A stretch of 64,000 bases of DNA from Bradyrhizobium sp. SZCCT0148 (lineage in GTDB: Bacteria; Pseudomonadota; Alphaproteobacteria; Rhizobiales; Xanthobacteraceae), in assembly GCF_018129985.1 (NCBI RefSeq), contig NZ_JAFCKT010000005.1, forward strand, positions 372,001-436,000. Direction: 5' to 3'. The first letter of the stretch is position 1; each line of letters starts with the position of its first letter. Of the stretch, positions 1 to 9,415 are shown in pieces. A program made the position numbers and the translations under genes. The notes under the pieces are model-generated. The model worked only from the letters and a program-made list of their open reading frames with translations, made no database searches and was not told where the DNA came from.

Positions 1-193
1 GCCTCTCCTCGCCGCAAATCTTCGGGTGATGCCGTCGTTCAACTGCGCTGCGCGGGGCCGCTACGCATCCGACGCGCTGCTGCGCGCCTGCCAGCCCTGC
101 GCTTGCTTGTGCCGTCGCTTTGGCCATACAGTCCGCGCAATAGCCACGGCAACGACCGCGGCGAACAAAAAATAATGTGGGAGAGACCGCACC

Positions 194-1225
194 ATGACCA
201 TCGTCCCCGTGAACCGTCGCGCGTTCATCAAGTCGTCGGCGGCGGTCACCGCCGGCCTCGTGCTCTCTCCCGCCATCATCGGCCGTGCCGAAGCCGCGAC
301 GCTGAAGCTGAAATGCTCCTCCTCGCTGCCGAACGATCCCAAATTCGCCAATGGCCGCGTCTATTACGACAACCTCGTCAAGAATTTGAAGGGCAATGGG
401 CTCGGCGAGCAGATCGAGGTCGCGTTCTTCCCCGACAACCAGCTCGGCCAGGAAATCGACGTCATCAATTCGGTGAAGCTCGGCGTGATCGACCTCATGG
501 TGTCGGGCTCGTCGATCTCGGCCAATCTGGTGCCGCTGGTCGGCACTTACGATCTCGGCTTCCTGTTCTCGAGCTTCCCGCAGCAGACCAAGGCGTTCGA
601 CGCCGGTGCGGCCAAGCCGATCGAGGATGCCCTGCTCAAGGGCGGCAACATCCGCATCATCGCCTGGGCCTATAATTTCGGCTCGCGCAGCGTGCTGGCG
701 AAGAAGCCGGTTAAGACGCCGGAGGATCTCGCCGGCCTCAAGATCAGGACCCTGCCCAATCCGGTTATCACGGAATGCCTGCGCCTGATGGGCGCCGCCG
801 CGACGCCGCTGGCGTTCGGCGAGATCTATACGGCGTTGCAGGCCGGCGTGCTTGACGGTCTGGAGCACGATCCGCCGACGATCCTCGCCAGCAAGTTCTT
901 CGAGACGGCGAAATTTTACGCGCTCACGCAGCACAATTTCTCGCCGCTGGCGATCTACTTCAGCGACATGACCTACAACCGCATGGATCCCAAGCTGCGC
1001 GAGGGCTTTCTCGATGCTGCAAAGAAAGCCGCAGCCGACACGCGGGCCCATGGGCTGGCGGTCGAGAAGGAGGCTCTGGCGGCTTTGACCGAGAAGGGCG
1101 TGACGGTGGCCGAATGCGACCGCGAGGCCTTCAAGAAACGCGTCGCGCCGCAGACCGAGAACTTCATGAAGGCACGGCCGGAATCCAAGGCCGTCATCGA
1201 CATCATCCGCGCAACGCAGGCTTGA
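194..1225 (+). CDS. TRAP transporter substrate-binding protein (DctP family)
   Basis: Periplasmic solute receptor of a TRAP transporter, 343 residues. The N-terminus carries a twin-arginine signal (RR at residues 8-9 followed by a hydrophobic stretch) with likely cleavage after the AEA near residue 34. The segment GLKIRTLPNP (about 181-190) is the DctP-family region holding the Arg (about R185) that salt-bridges the carboxylate of the ligand. Length is normal for the family. The ATG at 194 follows a GGGAGAGA ribosome site. It is one base upstream of the fused permease gene and co-transcribed with a 2-hydroxyacid dehydrogenase, so the ligand is probably a hydroxy- or keto-carboxylate; that is inference, as the sequence does not fix the substrate. 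Confidence 0.93.
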   Translation: MTIVPVNRRAFIKSSAAVTAGLVLSPAIIGRAEAATLKLKCSSSLPNDPKFANGRVYYDNLVKNLKGNGLGEQIEVAFFPDNQLGQEIDVINSVKLGVIDLMVSGSSISANLVPLVGTYDLGFLFSSFPQQTKAFDAGAAKPIEDALLKGGNIRIIAWAYNFGSRSVLAKKPVKTPEDLAGLKIRTLPNPVITECLRLMGAAATPLAFGEIYTALQAGVLDGLEHDPPTILASKFFETAKFYALTQHNFSPLAIYFSDMTYNRMDPKLREGFLDAAKKAAADTRAHGLAVEKEALAALTEKGVTVAECDREAFKKRVAPQTENFMKARPESKAVIDIIRATQA

Positions 1226-1226
1226 T

Positions 1227-3086
1227 ATGGCGATGGCCGGCGCCGTGTCTCTCCCGGGCGAGCGCCACGGGAGCATTGCTCTTTTGCTTCGCCTCAGCGA
1301 CGCGATTGCGGCCGTCCTGCTTGCCGCCGATCTCGTGGTGGTCTGCGCCTCCGTGCTGCTGCGTTTCTTCTTCAACGCACCGGTCGAATGGTCGGACGAC
1401 GTCGCGCGCGGCCTGATGGTCGGCTCGGCCTTCTTCGGAGCGGCGAGCGCGCTCGCGCGCGGCGAGAATGTCGGTGTTTCCTTCTTCAAGGATCTGCTGC
1501 CGTTGCGGCTGCGCGCCTTGGTCGACGCCGCGAGCGCGCTGCTCGTCGTCCTGATCTCAGGCTACGTCGCCTACAACGCCATCAAGCTGGGCTCGCTCAC
1601 CGCGGGCCAGACCACCGGCTCCGGCCTGCCGCTGGAGCTGACCTTCTATCCCATGGGCGTCGGCGCGCTGTTCATGACGGTGTTCGCGATCGACCAGCTT
1701 TGCGCGCGGCCGTTTCCCGACATCGTCAGGGGGCTCATCGCGGTCGTCGTCGTCACGGGCCTCTATCTCGCCTGGGATTATCTGTCGCCGTCCTCGGTGC
1801 CGTCGGCGGGCACTCTGATGCTGGTCGGCTTCTTCGTGACGCTGTTCGGCGGATTGCCGATCGGCTTCGCGCTGGCGCTCGCCGCGCTCATCTTCATCTG
1901 GGTCGAGGGTGCGCTGCCCGGCGTCATCTTCGCCCAGCAGATGGCACGCGGCATCGACAATTTCGTGCTGCTTGCGATCCCGTTCTTCATCCTCGTCGGC
2001 TACCTCATGGAAGCCAACGGCATGTCGGTGCGGCTGATCGAACTGCTGCAGCGCGGGGTGGGGCGCATGCGCGGCGGGCTGAACGTCGTGATGGTCGCAT
2101 CGATGGTGCTCTTCTCGGGCATCTCCGGCTCCAAGATGGCCGATGTCGCCGCGGTCGGCTCCGTGCTGATCCCGGCGGCACGCCGCTCGAAGCAGAACCC
2201 TGGCGGCGCGGTGGCGCTGCTCGCGGCCTCAGCGGTGATGGCGGAGACCATCCCGCCTTGCATCAATTTGATCATTCTCGGCTTCGTGGCCAATCTTTCG
2301 ATTGGCGGCCTGTTTGTCGCCGGCCTGTTGCCCGCGGCGTTGATGGCGGCTGCGCTGATCGCCGTGTCCGTCATCTTCGGAAAACGTCCGGACAAGGTCG
2401 AGGAGGTCGAGCCACAGATGCCGGTCTCGGGCCTGTGGAGCGGCGCGATCGCCTCGTTCGGCCTGATCTTCATGATCTTCTTTGGCTTCAAGAGCGGCTT
2501 TGCCACCGCGACCGAGATCTCGGCGTTCGCGGTGGCCTACGCGCTCGTCGTCGGCAGCGTGGTGTTCCGCGAGCTCGGCTTCAGATCGGCGACACGCAGC
2601 TTCGTGCAGGCAGCCACGCGCGCCGGCCTGGTGCTGTTCATCGTCGCCGCAGCGCAATCGCTCGCGTTCACGCTGACCCTGCAGCAGGTGCCGCATGCGG
2701 TCGGCGATTTCATGCTGGGGTTGTCGAAGACGTCAGGCGTCTGGCTGTTCATTCTGCTTGCGATCGCCGTGCTGATCGTGATGGGCTCGGTGCTGGAGGG
2801 CGCGGCCGCGCTGATCATCTTCGGGCCGCTGCTGTTGCCGGTCGCGGTGCAGCTCGGCGTCGATCCCCTGCACTTCGGTGTCGTGCTGGTCATCGCCATG
2901 GGCATCGGCCTGTTCGCGCCACCGCTCGGGCTCGGGCTGTACGGCGCCTGCCTGATCGGCAATGTCCCGATCGAGCAGACGGTGAAGCCGATCATGGGCT
3001 ATCTCGGCCTGTTGTTCCTCTGCCTGCTCGTCATCGCCTTCGTGCCATGGCTCTCGACCGCGCTGCCGCGGGCATTCGGCTACTGA
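1227..3086 (+). CDS. TRAP transporter fused permease (DctQ-DctM)
   Basis: Inner-membrane permease of the TRAP system, 619 residues. Residues about 20-175 form the four-helix DctQ small subunit (WSDDVARGLMV and related DctQ motifs). From about 190 the large DctM subunit follows, with many hydrophobic helices, the GISGSKMADVAAVGSVLIP segment and the GIGLFAPPLGLGLYG segment typical of DctM. Many TRAP systems encode Q and M separately; here they are one polypeptide. The start lies one base after the stop of the binding-protein gene, so translation is probably coupled. The system uses an ion gradient, not ATP, in all characterised members. Confidence 0.92.
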   Translation: MAMAGAVSLPGERHGSIALLLRLSDAIAAVLLAADLVVVCASVLLRFFFNAPVEWSDDVARGLMVGSAFFGAASALARGENVGVSFFKDLLPLRLRALVDAASALLVVLISGYVAYNAIKLGSLTAGQTTGSGLPLELTFYPMGVGALFMTVFAIDQLCARPFPDIVRGLIAVVVVTGLYLAWDYLSPSSVPSAGTLMLVGFFVTLFGGLPIGFALALAALIFIWVEGALPGVIFAQQMARGIDNFVLLAIPFFILVGYLMEANGMSVRLIELLQRGVGRMRGGLNVVMVASMVLFSGISGSKMADVAAVGSVLIPAARRSKQNPGGAVALLAASAVMAETIPPCINLIILGFVANLSIGGLFVAGLLPAALMAAALIAVSVIFGKRPDKVEEVEPQMPVSGLWSGAIASFGLIFMIFFGFKSGFATATEISAFAVAYALVVGSVVFRELGFRSATRSFVQAATRAGLVLFIVAAAQSLAFTLTLQQVPHAVGDFMLGLSKTSGVWLFILLAIAVLIVMGSVLEGAAALIIFGPLLLPVAVQLGVDPLHFGVVLVIAMGIGLFAPPLGLGLYGACLIGNVPIEQTVKPIMGYLGLLFLCLLVIAFVPWLSTALPRAFGY

Positions 3087-3098
3087 AGGAGTTTCGTC

Positions 3099-4076
3099 GT
3101 GAAGGTTCTGCTCGCCCACACGCCGGAAATGCGGCGCAATTATTACGGCGATCGCAGCCTGAGCGGCCTGCGCGCGGCCGCCGATGTCATCCTGCACGAG
3201 AGCGATGAAACCCTGGACGCGGCCACCCTCGTGCGCGCTGCCCAGGATGCCGACATCATCGTCGCCGATCGCATGACGGAAGGTCGCGGCGAGATCTTTG
3301 CGCAATTGCCGCGCCTGCGGGCGTTCGTCCGCTGTGCCGTCGATATCCGCAATATCGATGTGGAGGCGGCCTCGAAGGCCGGCGTGCTCGTGACCCGCGC
3401 CGGGCCCGGCTTCGTGCAGGCCGTCGCCGAGCTCGCGCTCGGCTTCATGGTCGATCTCTCCCGCGGCGTCTCGCGGGCAACCGCGGACTACCAGGCCGGC
3501 CGCAAACCTGAGGCGCGGATGGGCCGCCAGCTTGCCGGCAGCAAGATCGGCATCATCGGTTACGGCAGCATCGGCCGCTATCTGGCCGAGGTCGCAAAAG
3601 TACTGCGTATGGAGGTGCTGGTCTCCGATCCCTTTGCCACCGTCGGCGACAGCGCGATCAGGCACGTCAGCCTCGACGAGCTGCTCGCTGCGTCCGACTA
3701 CGTCGTCTGTCTCGCCATCGCCAACGAGCAGACCGAGAATCTGATCGGCGAGGCGGCGCTGGGGCGCATGCAGAAGCATGCGGTCTTCATCAATCTCTCG
3801 CGCGGCAATCTGGTCGACGAGGCGGCGCTGACGCGCGCGCTGCTGGAGCGTCGCATTGCCGGCGCGGCGATGGATGTCGGCCGCGCGCCCGATCAGATGC
3901 CGACGCCCGAGCTGGCGAAGCTTCCCAACGTCATCGCGACGCCGCATGTCGGCGGGCTGACGCCGCAGGCGATCGAATATCAGTCGCTGGAAACCGTGCG
4001 GCAGGTCGAGGCCATCGTTAAAGGCGAAGTCCCGCCGGGAGCGATGAACGCCGACCGCTGGACGCGGCGGCCGTGA
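3099..4076 (+). CDS. D-isomer-specific 2-hydroxyacid dehydrogenase family protein
   Basis: NAD(P)-dependent 2-hydroxyacid dehydrogenase fold, 325 residues. The Rossmann motif GYGSIG is at 154-159, the catalytic Arg in NLSRGNLVD at about 235, and the catalytic His in TPHVGG at about 283. The usual DVFxxEP segment, which supplies the acidic partner of the His, reads DVGRAPDQ at 259-266, so the normal Glu is not there. The start is GTG at 3099 with AAGGAG 8 bases upstream. It sits 12 bases behind the TRAP permease, which suggests that it acts on the imported acid. The reaction direction and substrate are unknown. Confidence 0.88.
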   Translation: MKVLLAHTPEMRRNYYGDRSLSGLRAAADVILHESDETLDAATLVRAAQDADIIVADRMTEGRGEIFAQLPRLRAFVRCAVDIRNIDVEAASKAGVLVTRAGPGFVQAVAELALGFMVDLSRGVSRATADYQAGRKPEARMGRQLAGSKIGIIGYGSIGRYLAEVAKVLRMEVLVSDPFATVGDSAIRHVSLDELLAASDYVVCLAIANEQTENLIGEAALGRMQKHAVFINLSRGNLVDEAALTRALLERRIAGAAMDVGRAPDQMPTPELAKLPNVIATPHVGGLTPQAIEYQSLETVRQVEAIVKGEVPPGAMNADRWTRRP

Positions 4077-4083
4077 CGCGGCC

Positions 4084-5250
4084 TTAAAGCCGGTCCACCG
4101 GCCTGAACGTCCCGTCCTTCTGGATCACCGTCAAGAACACCTTCGGTGGCGTGTCGATCATGCGCATTCCGACGGTGACGGCGGTGCCGCTGATGTCGAA
4201 GCGGCCGACATCGTTGATGGCGCGGAGCAGGTTTGCGCGCGTCGGGTTCGGCCCGGCTTTCTCCAGCGCTGCTGCCGCGAGGCGGCCGGAGAGATAGCCC
4301 TCCAGCGACACGAAGTCCGGTGTCAGCGTCGGATCGAACGCCTTCTGCGCCGCCTGGTAGTCGTCGACGAGCTTGAGCGAGCGATCCCACGGAAACGGCA
4401 CGACCTGCGAGACGATGACGCCTTCGCCCTCGGGGCCGAGCTCCCTGGCCAGCGCATTGGCGCCGACAAAGGAGACGTTGACGAAGGTCGGATGGAAGCC
4501 GCTGCGGTGCGCGAGCTTGATGAACTCGGCGCAGGGCCCATAGGTCCCGACCATCACGATGGCCTCGGGTTCGGCACGCTTGATCATTCGCCAGGCGGCC
4601 GTGACCGCGCGGGTGTTGCGTTCGAAAGTGCCTTCGGCGGCGAGCTCGAGGCCGCGCTTGGCGAGTGCGCGCTTGACGCCGGTCAGGCCATCGCGGCCGA
4701 AGGAATCGTCCTGGTAGAAGATGCCGATGCGGGTGAAGTGACGATCCTCGGTGAGGTGCTTGATCCACGCCTCGGCCTCGGCACCATAGCTCGCGCGGAT
4801 GTTGACGACGTTTGCAAGTTCGAGGTCGCGCAGGAATTCGGCGCCGCTGAACGGGCCGATGAAGGGAACGTTCCGGGCGCTGGTGATCGGAATTGTCGCC
4901 ATCGCGGTCGGCGTGCCCACCGCGCCGATCAGCGCGAACACCTTGTCGTCCTCGATCAGGTGCAGCGTCTGCGCCACCGAATGGTCGGGATCGTAGCCGT
5001 CATCGCGGCTGATGAGCTGGAGCTTGCGGCCGTGGACGCCGCCCTTGGCGTTGATCTCGGTGAAGGCCGCGACGATGCCTTGCCGCATGCGCCGTCCGAG
5101 CGCGGAGGAGGGGCCCTCCAGCGCGGCGGCCTGGCCGAACAGGATCGCATCCTCGCTGACGCCGGCCTCGTCGGCGTTCGCCGGGAGCATCGCTGCGGCC
5201 AGCAATGCGACGGTCAAGGCGACATATCTCGCGGATCGCGATGGTGTCAT
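4084..5250 (-). CDS. ABC transporter substrate-binding protein, branched-chain amino-acid type (Peripla_BP_6)
   Basis: Periplasmic type-I binding protein of the LivJ/LivK superfamily, 388 residues. There is a Sec signal with probable cleavage after ANA near residue 27. The mature protein begins with the family pattern DAILFGQAAALEGP and contains GGVHGRKLQLISRDDGYDP, both typical of Peripla_BP_6. No permease or ATPase genes are adjacent, so it is an orphan receptor in this window. Such orphans in rhizobia serve shared Liv-type permeases or accompany signalling proteins. It converges on the hydroxyacid dehydrogenase with only 7 bases between stops, and it is divergent from a GGDEF-EAL gene. Ligand unknown. 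Confidence 0.88.
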   Translation of the reverse strand: MTPSRSARYVALTVALLAAAMLPANADEAGVSEDAILFGQAAALEGPSSALGRRMRQGIVAAFTEINAKGGVHGRKLQLISRDDGYDPDHSVAQTLHLIEDDKVFALIGAVGTPTAMATIPITSARNVPFIGPFSGAEFLRDLELANVVNIRASYGAEAEAWIKHLTEDRHFTRIGIFYQDDSFGRDGLTGVKRALAKRGLELAAEGTFERNTRAVTAAWRMIKRAEPEAIVMVGTYGPCAEFIKLAHRSGFHPTFVNVSFVGANALARELGPEGEGVIVSQVVPFPWDRSLKLVDDYQAAQKAFDPTLTPDFVSLEGYLSGRLAAAALEKAGPNPTRANLLRAINDVGRFDISGTAVTVGMRMIDTPPKVFLTVIQKDGTFRPVDRL

Positions 5251-5534
5251 GAGAATGGTTGCCGGATGCTGGATGCAGTTTCAGGAACGATAGGTCTGCG
5301 AGGCTGAACAGGACGCTAACTCCGCGCCGTACGGACAGTCCGTAAGACTCCGGGGAAAACCGGTAACTTATTTCCACAACCCCGCATCATTCGGAGACTT
5401 CATTAACTAATTCGCGCATTGCGGAATGCTCGGGTTCCGAAATTGTGCAGTTCTTAACCGCGGTCTTGTTCCGATAGGGTCGCCGGTGCCTCAACCAGAG
5501 GTTCGGGTCGCAGACAGGGGACGGCGGCTGCAAG

Positions 5535-7964
5535 ATGGGCGATCGCGATCGGAATGATCAGGATCGGAGGGGGATGACCGGATGGTGGCGTGCCGCGCCG
5601 CTGCTCGGGCTCTATCGCCCTGCGCTCGTCGCTGTCGGCATCGGTCTGCTGTTTTCGGTGGCGGGCGCGGCCGCCGTGGCGCGGTGGGAAGATCGGGTCA
5701 ACAGGATCGAGTTCGAGAACGCGGCCGAGACCGAAGCCATCGTCATGCAGAACGGCATGGGCGAATACATCTCCAGGCTCGTCGCGCTGCGCACGCTGTT
5801 CGAATCGACCAATGACGAAGTCACCCGTAGCGAGTTCGAGACCTTCAGTGCGCGTCTGTTCGAGCGCCATCCCGGCATGCTGCGCATCGCCTGGCTGCCG
5901 CGCGTCAACCGCAAGGAGCGCGCCGAATACGAGACCGCGGCGATCAGCGACGGAATCTCCGGCTATCGCATCAAATCGCTGCAGGGTGAGCGCTTCGCGA
6001 CCGCGCCGCAGAGCGATGAATATTTTCCGGTGTTCTACTCGACCCAGCCGAAGACCTCGCAGGTCTACGGCATGGATTACGCCACGGTCCCGGAGCGCCG
6101 CGCCGTTCTCGAGCGCGCGCGCGACGACGACAAGGTCGCGGCCATTCGCACCCGCCTGTTCGAACCGCGGGAGGGAGGGCGGCTGCCCGACGTACTCGTT
6201 GCCATTCCCGTCTACGCCAAGGGGACGTCGCGCGAGACGGTCGCGGACCGGCGTCGCAATCTAGCCGGCTTCGTGGTCGGCATCTTCGACCTGCCGCTGC
6301 TGATTCAGGCCGTTCGCGTCACCACCGGGGCAAGCCCCGCGGTCAGCATGAACGTCTACCCGCCCTTAGCGGCGCAGATCGTCAGCCTGGAGCAGATGCT
6401 GCCGGATTATTCCTCGGCGGCCTCGGCGCCACAGTCGATGCGGGACGTCGCTCGGGCGCTGCACTGGTCGGGCAGTCTCAAGATCGGCGACACCGATTGG
6501 CAGGTGCGGGCGGTTCCGACCGCCGGAGGTCCGCTGGAGACGACCTATGATCGCGCGTGCGCGGTGCTGATCGTCGGCTTGCTGCTGACTCTGTCGCTGT
6601 CGACCTATCTCATGCTCGCAAGCCGCAATTCGCGACGGCTGTCGCTGGCCAATCGGCGGGTGCTGGAACTCGCCCAGACCGACATCCTGACGGGGCTGCC
6701 GAATCGCGCCTTCTTTCTCGCCCGGCTCGACGAGCTCAATGGCCGGCTGGAAGACGGTGGGCCGACCTTCTCGATCCTGATGCTCGACCTCGACCGCTTC
6801 AAGAACGTCAACGACTCGCTCGGCCACAGTGCTGGCGACGCGCTGCTCCGCCAGGTGGGGCAGCGGCTGAAATCTGCCGTGCGCGCCGGCGACGTGCTGG
6901 CACGGCTCGGCGGCGACGAATTCGCCGTCATCCAGGAGCGATGCCAGGATCAGCGCACCTGCTCGACCGAGCTGGCGGCGCGGATCGCCAAGCTCTTGAC
7001 CGAACCATTCCTGCTGCCCGGACACCGCGTCGAGATCGGCACCAGCATCGGCATCGCCATCGCACCGGATCACGGCCGCGATCAGGAGCAGCTCCTGAAG
7101 AAGGCTGACCTTGCGCTCTATCGTTCGAAATCGGCGGGCCGCAACTGTTTCACCATCTATGACGAGGCGATGTCGGCCGAGCTGGAGGCCCGCAACACGC
7201 TGGAGGGGGATCTGCGCGACGCCATCGCGCAGTGCCAGCTCGAGGTGCACTACCAGCCGTTCGTCGACGCGCTGAGCGGCGCGCGGCGCGGCTTCGAGGC
7301 GCTGGTGCGCTGGCGGCATCCGACACGCGGGTTGATCCCGCCGGATCAGTTCATTCCGCTTGCTGAAGAAACCGGGTTGATCGTGCCGCTCGGTGAATTC
7401 GTGCTGCGCCGCGCCTGCGCGGACGCGGCCGGCTGGCCATCGGATCTCGCGGTCGCCGTCAACCTGTCGCCGATCCAGTTCAAGGAGGCCGAGCTGTTCG
7501 AGATGATCTGCGCGGCGCTCGCCGATTCCGGCCTGCCGCCCCAACGGCTGGAGATCGAGATCACGGAATCCGTGCTGCTGGAGCGCGGGGTCGAGAACCA
7601 CGCCTTCATGCAACGGTTGAAGCAACTCGGCATCGAGCTCGCGCTCGATGATTTCGGTACCGGCTATTCGTCGCTGAGCTATCTGACCGCGTTTCCGTTC
7701 GACAAGATCAAGATCGACAAGTCGTTCATCCGCAATCTCATCCATCAGCCGCGCAGTTCCGCCATCATCTCCGCGATCGTGACGTTGGCGCGCGGGCTGG
7801 ACATGTCGGTTACGGCCGAGGGCGTCGAGACCCGCGAGGAGTTCGAGCGGCTGAAGGCGCTCGGCGTCAATTTCGCGCAAGGCTATTTGTTCGGCCGCCC
7901 GCAGCCGATCGAGCGGATCCTGTTCGATACGCCCGCCGACCCTTCACGGCGCGATGCCGCCTGA
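5535..7964 (+). CDS. CHASE-GGDEF-EAL membrane c-di-GMP enzyme
   Basis: Membrane-bound bifunctional cyclic-di-GMP protein, 809 residues. A transmembrane helix near 29-50 and a second near 342-362 flank an extracytoplasmic CHASE sensor (about 60-330). The GGDEF domain follows (about 380-545) with intact RLGGDEF and an inhibitory RxxD site (RAGD) five residues before it. The EAL domain (about 560-800) keeps FEALVRW, NLSPIQF, EITES, DDFGTGYSS, KIDKSFI and AEGVET, so phosphodiesterase activity is plausible alongside synthase activity. The start could also be the ATG at 5574, which is directly preceded by GGAGGGGG. It stands alone, divergent from the ABC binding protein. Confidence 0.9.
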   Translation: MGDRDRNDQDRRGMTGWWRAAPLLGLYRPALVAVGIGLLFSVAGAAAVARWEDRVNRIEFENAAETEAIVMQNGMGEYISRLVALRTLFESTNDEVTRSEFETFSARLFERHPGMLRIAWLPRVNRKERAEYETAAISDGISGYRIKSLQGERFATAPQSDEYFPVFYSTQPKTSQVYGMDYATVPERRAVLERARDDDKVAAIRTRLFEPREGGRLPDVLVAIPVYAKGTSRETVADRRRNLAGFVVGIFDLPLLIQAVRVTTGASPAVSMNVYPPLAAQIVSLEQMLPDYSSAASAPQSMRDVARALHWSGSLKIGDTDWQVRAVPTAGGPLETTYDRACAVLIVGLLLTLSLSTYLMLASRNSRRLSLANRRVLELAQTDILTGLPNRAFFLARLDELNGRLEDGGPTFSILMLDLDRFKNVNDSLGHSAGDALLRQVGQRLKSAVRAGDVLARLGGDEFAVIQERCQDQRTCSTELAARIAKLLTEPFLLPGHRVEIGTSIGIAIAPDHGRDQEQLLKKADLALYRSKSAGRNCFTIYDEAMSAELEARNTLEGDLRDAIAQCQLEVHYQPFVDALSGARRGFEALVRWRHPTRGLIPPDQFIPLAEETGLIVPLGEFVLRRACADAAGWPSDLAVAVNLSPIQFKEAELFEMICAALADSGLPPQRLEIEITESVLLERGVENHAFMQRLKQLGIELALDDFGTGYSSLSYLTAFPFDKIKIDKSFIRNLIHQPRSSAIISAIVTLARGLDMSVTAEGVETREEFERLKALGVNFAQGYLFGRPQPIERILFDTPADPSRRDAA

Positions 7965-8064
7965 GCGCGTCCGGTGCATCTCGTCCGACGGGCAGGCGCG
8001 GAATTCGCTTGACCCGGGCATCCCCGGATGGTCGGTAGGACCGTCCAGGGATGAAACAAAAAAC

Positions 8065-9366
8065 ATGCGGCTTCCGTTCTTCTACGGCTGGGTCGTGGTC
8101 GCCGTGACTTTCGTCACCATGGCCATCGGCGTCAACGCGCGCACAGCCTTCTCACTGTTCTTTCCTCCCATCATCTCCGAATTCGGCTGGGAGCGCGGCG
8201 TCACCGCGGGCGCCTTCTCCTTTGGTTTCGTGGTGTCGGGTTTCGTCAGCCCGCTGATCGGCCGCCTGATGGACCGCGCCGGCCCGCGCGCAGTGATGGA
8301 GCTTGGCGTGGTGTTGATGGGCGGCGGGTTGCTGCTTGCGCCGCTCACCAGCGAGCCCTGGCACCTCTATGTCACCATTGGCGTCATGGTCGGTGCCGGC
8401 TCGGTGTGTCTAGGCTATTCCGGCCAGTCGCTGTTCCTGCCGAACTGGTTCATCCGCAAGCGCGGTTTCGCCATCGGCATCGCTTTCGCCGGCGTCGGCA
8501 TCGGCTCGGTGACGTTGCTGCCATGGGTGCAGCATATGATCGAGCAGACCGGCTGGCGCACCGCCTGCACCGCGATGGGCCTGCTCATCCTGGTCGTGCT
8601 GGCGCCGGTCAATCTGCTGCTGCACAAGCGCCCGCAGGACATCGGCCTCGAGCCGGACGGCGATGCCGTCCCGGCCGCGGGTGCGGCGCAGCCGATCTCC
8701 AACGTCGTCGATCCGGTCTGGGTCGGGACCGACTGGACGCTGAGACGCGCGATGGCGACCGCGCGTTTCTGGTGGATCGCGCTCGGCTATTTCTGCGGCC
8801 TTTACATCTGGTACGCGGTACAGGTGCATCAGACCAAGTTCCTGCTCGACATCGGCTTCAGTCCCGGTGTCGCGGTGTGGGCGCTCGGCTTGGTCAGCCT
8901 GCTTGGCATTCCCGGCCAGATCCTGCTCGGCCATGTCTCCGACCGGATCGGGCGGGAATGGGTGTGGGCGATCAGTTGCGCCGGCTTTGTGATCTGCTTT
9001 GCCGCGCTGATGGTCCTGAAATTCCAGCCGTCGCTGTGGCTGGTCTACGTGATGGTGTTCGCCCAGGGCGCGCTCGGCTACGGCCTCACCTCGATCATGG
9101 GCGCGGTGGTGTTCGAGATTTTCCAGGGTAAGCATCAGGGCAGCATCTTCGGCACGATCATGCTGGCCGCGCTGGCGGGCGGTGCGGCCGGACCGTGGGT
9201 CACGGGCTTGCTCTACGATCGCGCCGGTGACTACACGCTCGCCTTCGCCGTGGCGATGATCATGAGCGGCTTGTCGGCGCTCTCGATCTGGCAGGCGGCA
9301 CCGCGCAAGGTGCGGGCGGTGGCCGGCCGTCTGCACAGGCTTCAGACGGATACCGGCGCGGCGTAG
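8065..9366 (+). CDS. MFS transporter (monocarboxylate/oxalate-formate antiporter-like)
   Basis: Twelve-helix major facilitator carrier of 433 residues. The protein begins with RLPFFYGWVVVAVTF, the usual N-terminus of the monocarboxylate/OxlT-like MFS group, which is why the ATG at 8065 is preferred. The frame is open upstream to 7954, but that would overlap the preceding gene. The loop after helix 2 contains GRLMDRAGPR, the MFS motif-A region, and its second-half copy reads GHVSDRIGRE. Substrate is not inferable from sequence; small organic acids are the common cargo of the group. It lies between two c-di-GMP genes with no evident operon partner. Confidence 0.87.
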   Translation: MRLPFFYGWVVVAVTFVTMAIGVNARTAFSLFFPPIISEFGWERGVTAGAFSFGFVVSGFVSPLIGRLMDRAGPRAVMELGVVLMGGGLLLAPLTSEPWHLYVTIGVMVGAGSVCLGYSGQSLFLPNWFIRKRGFAIGIAFAGVGIGSVTLLPWVQHMIEQTGWRTACTAMGLLILVVLAPVNLLLHKRPQDIGLEPDGDAVPAAGAAQPISNVVDPVWVGTDWTLRRAMATARFWWIALGYFCGLYIWYAVQVHQTKFLLDIGFSPGVAVWALGLVSLLGIPGQILLGHVSDRIGREWVWAISCAGFVICFAALMVLKFQPSLWLVYVMVFAQGALGYGLTSIMGAVVFEIFQGKHQGSIFGTIMLAALAGGAAGPWVTGLLYDRAGDYTLAFAVAMIMSGLSALSIWQAAPRKVRAVAGRLHRLQTDTGAA

Positions 9367-9415
9367 GCTCCGCGCGCATCAAGATTCCGTTGTCGTTTTT
9401 TGTCGATCGTTAAGC

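Noticed and set aside
61..351. 96-codon minus-strand frame at the left edge
   Set aside because: Overlaps the signal-peptide region of the TRAP receptor gene; no ribosome site and no family hallmark.
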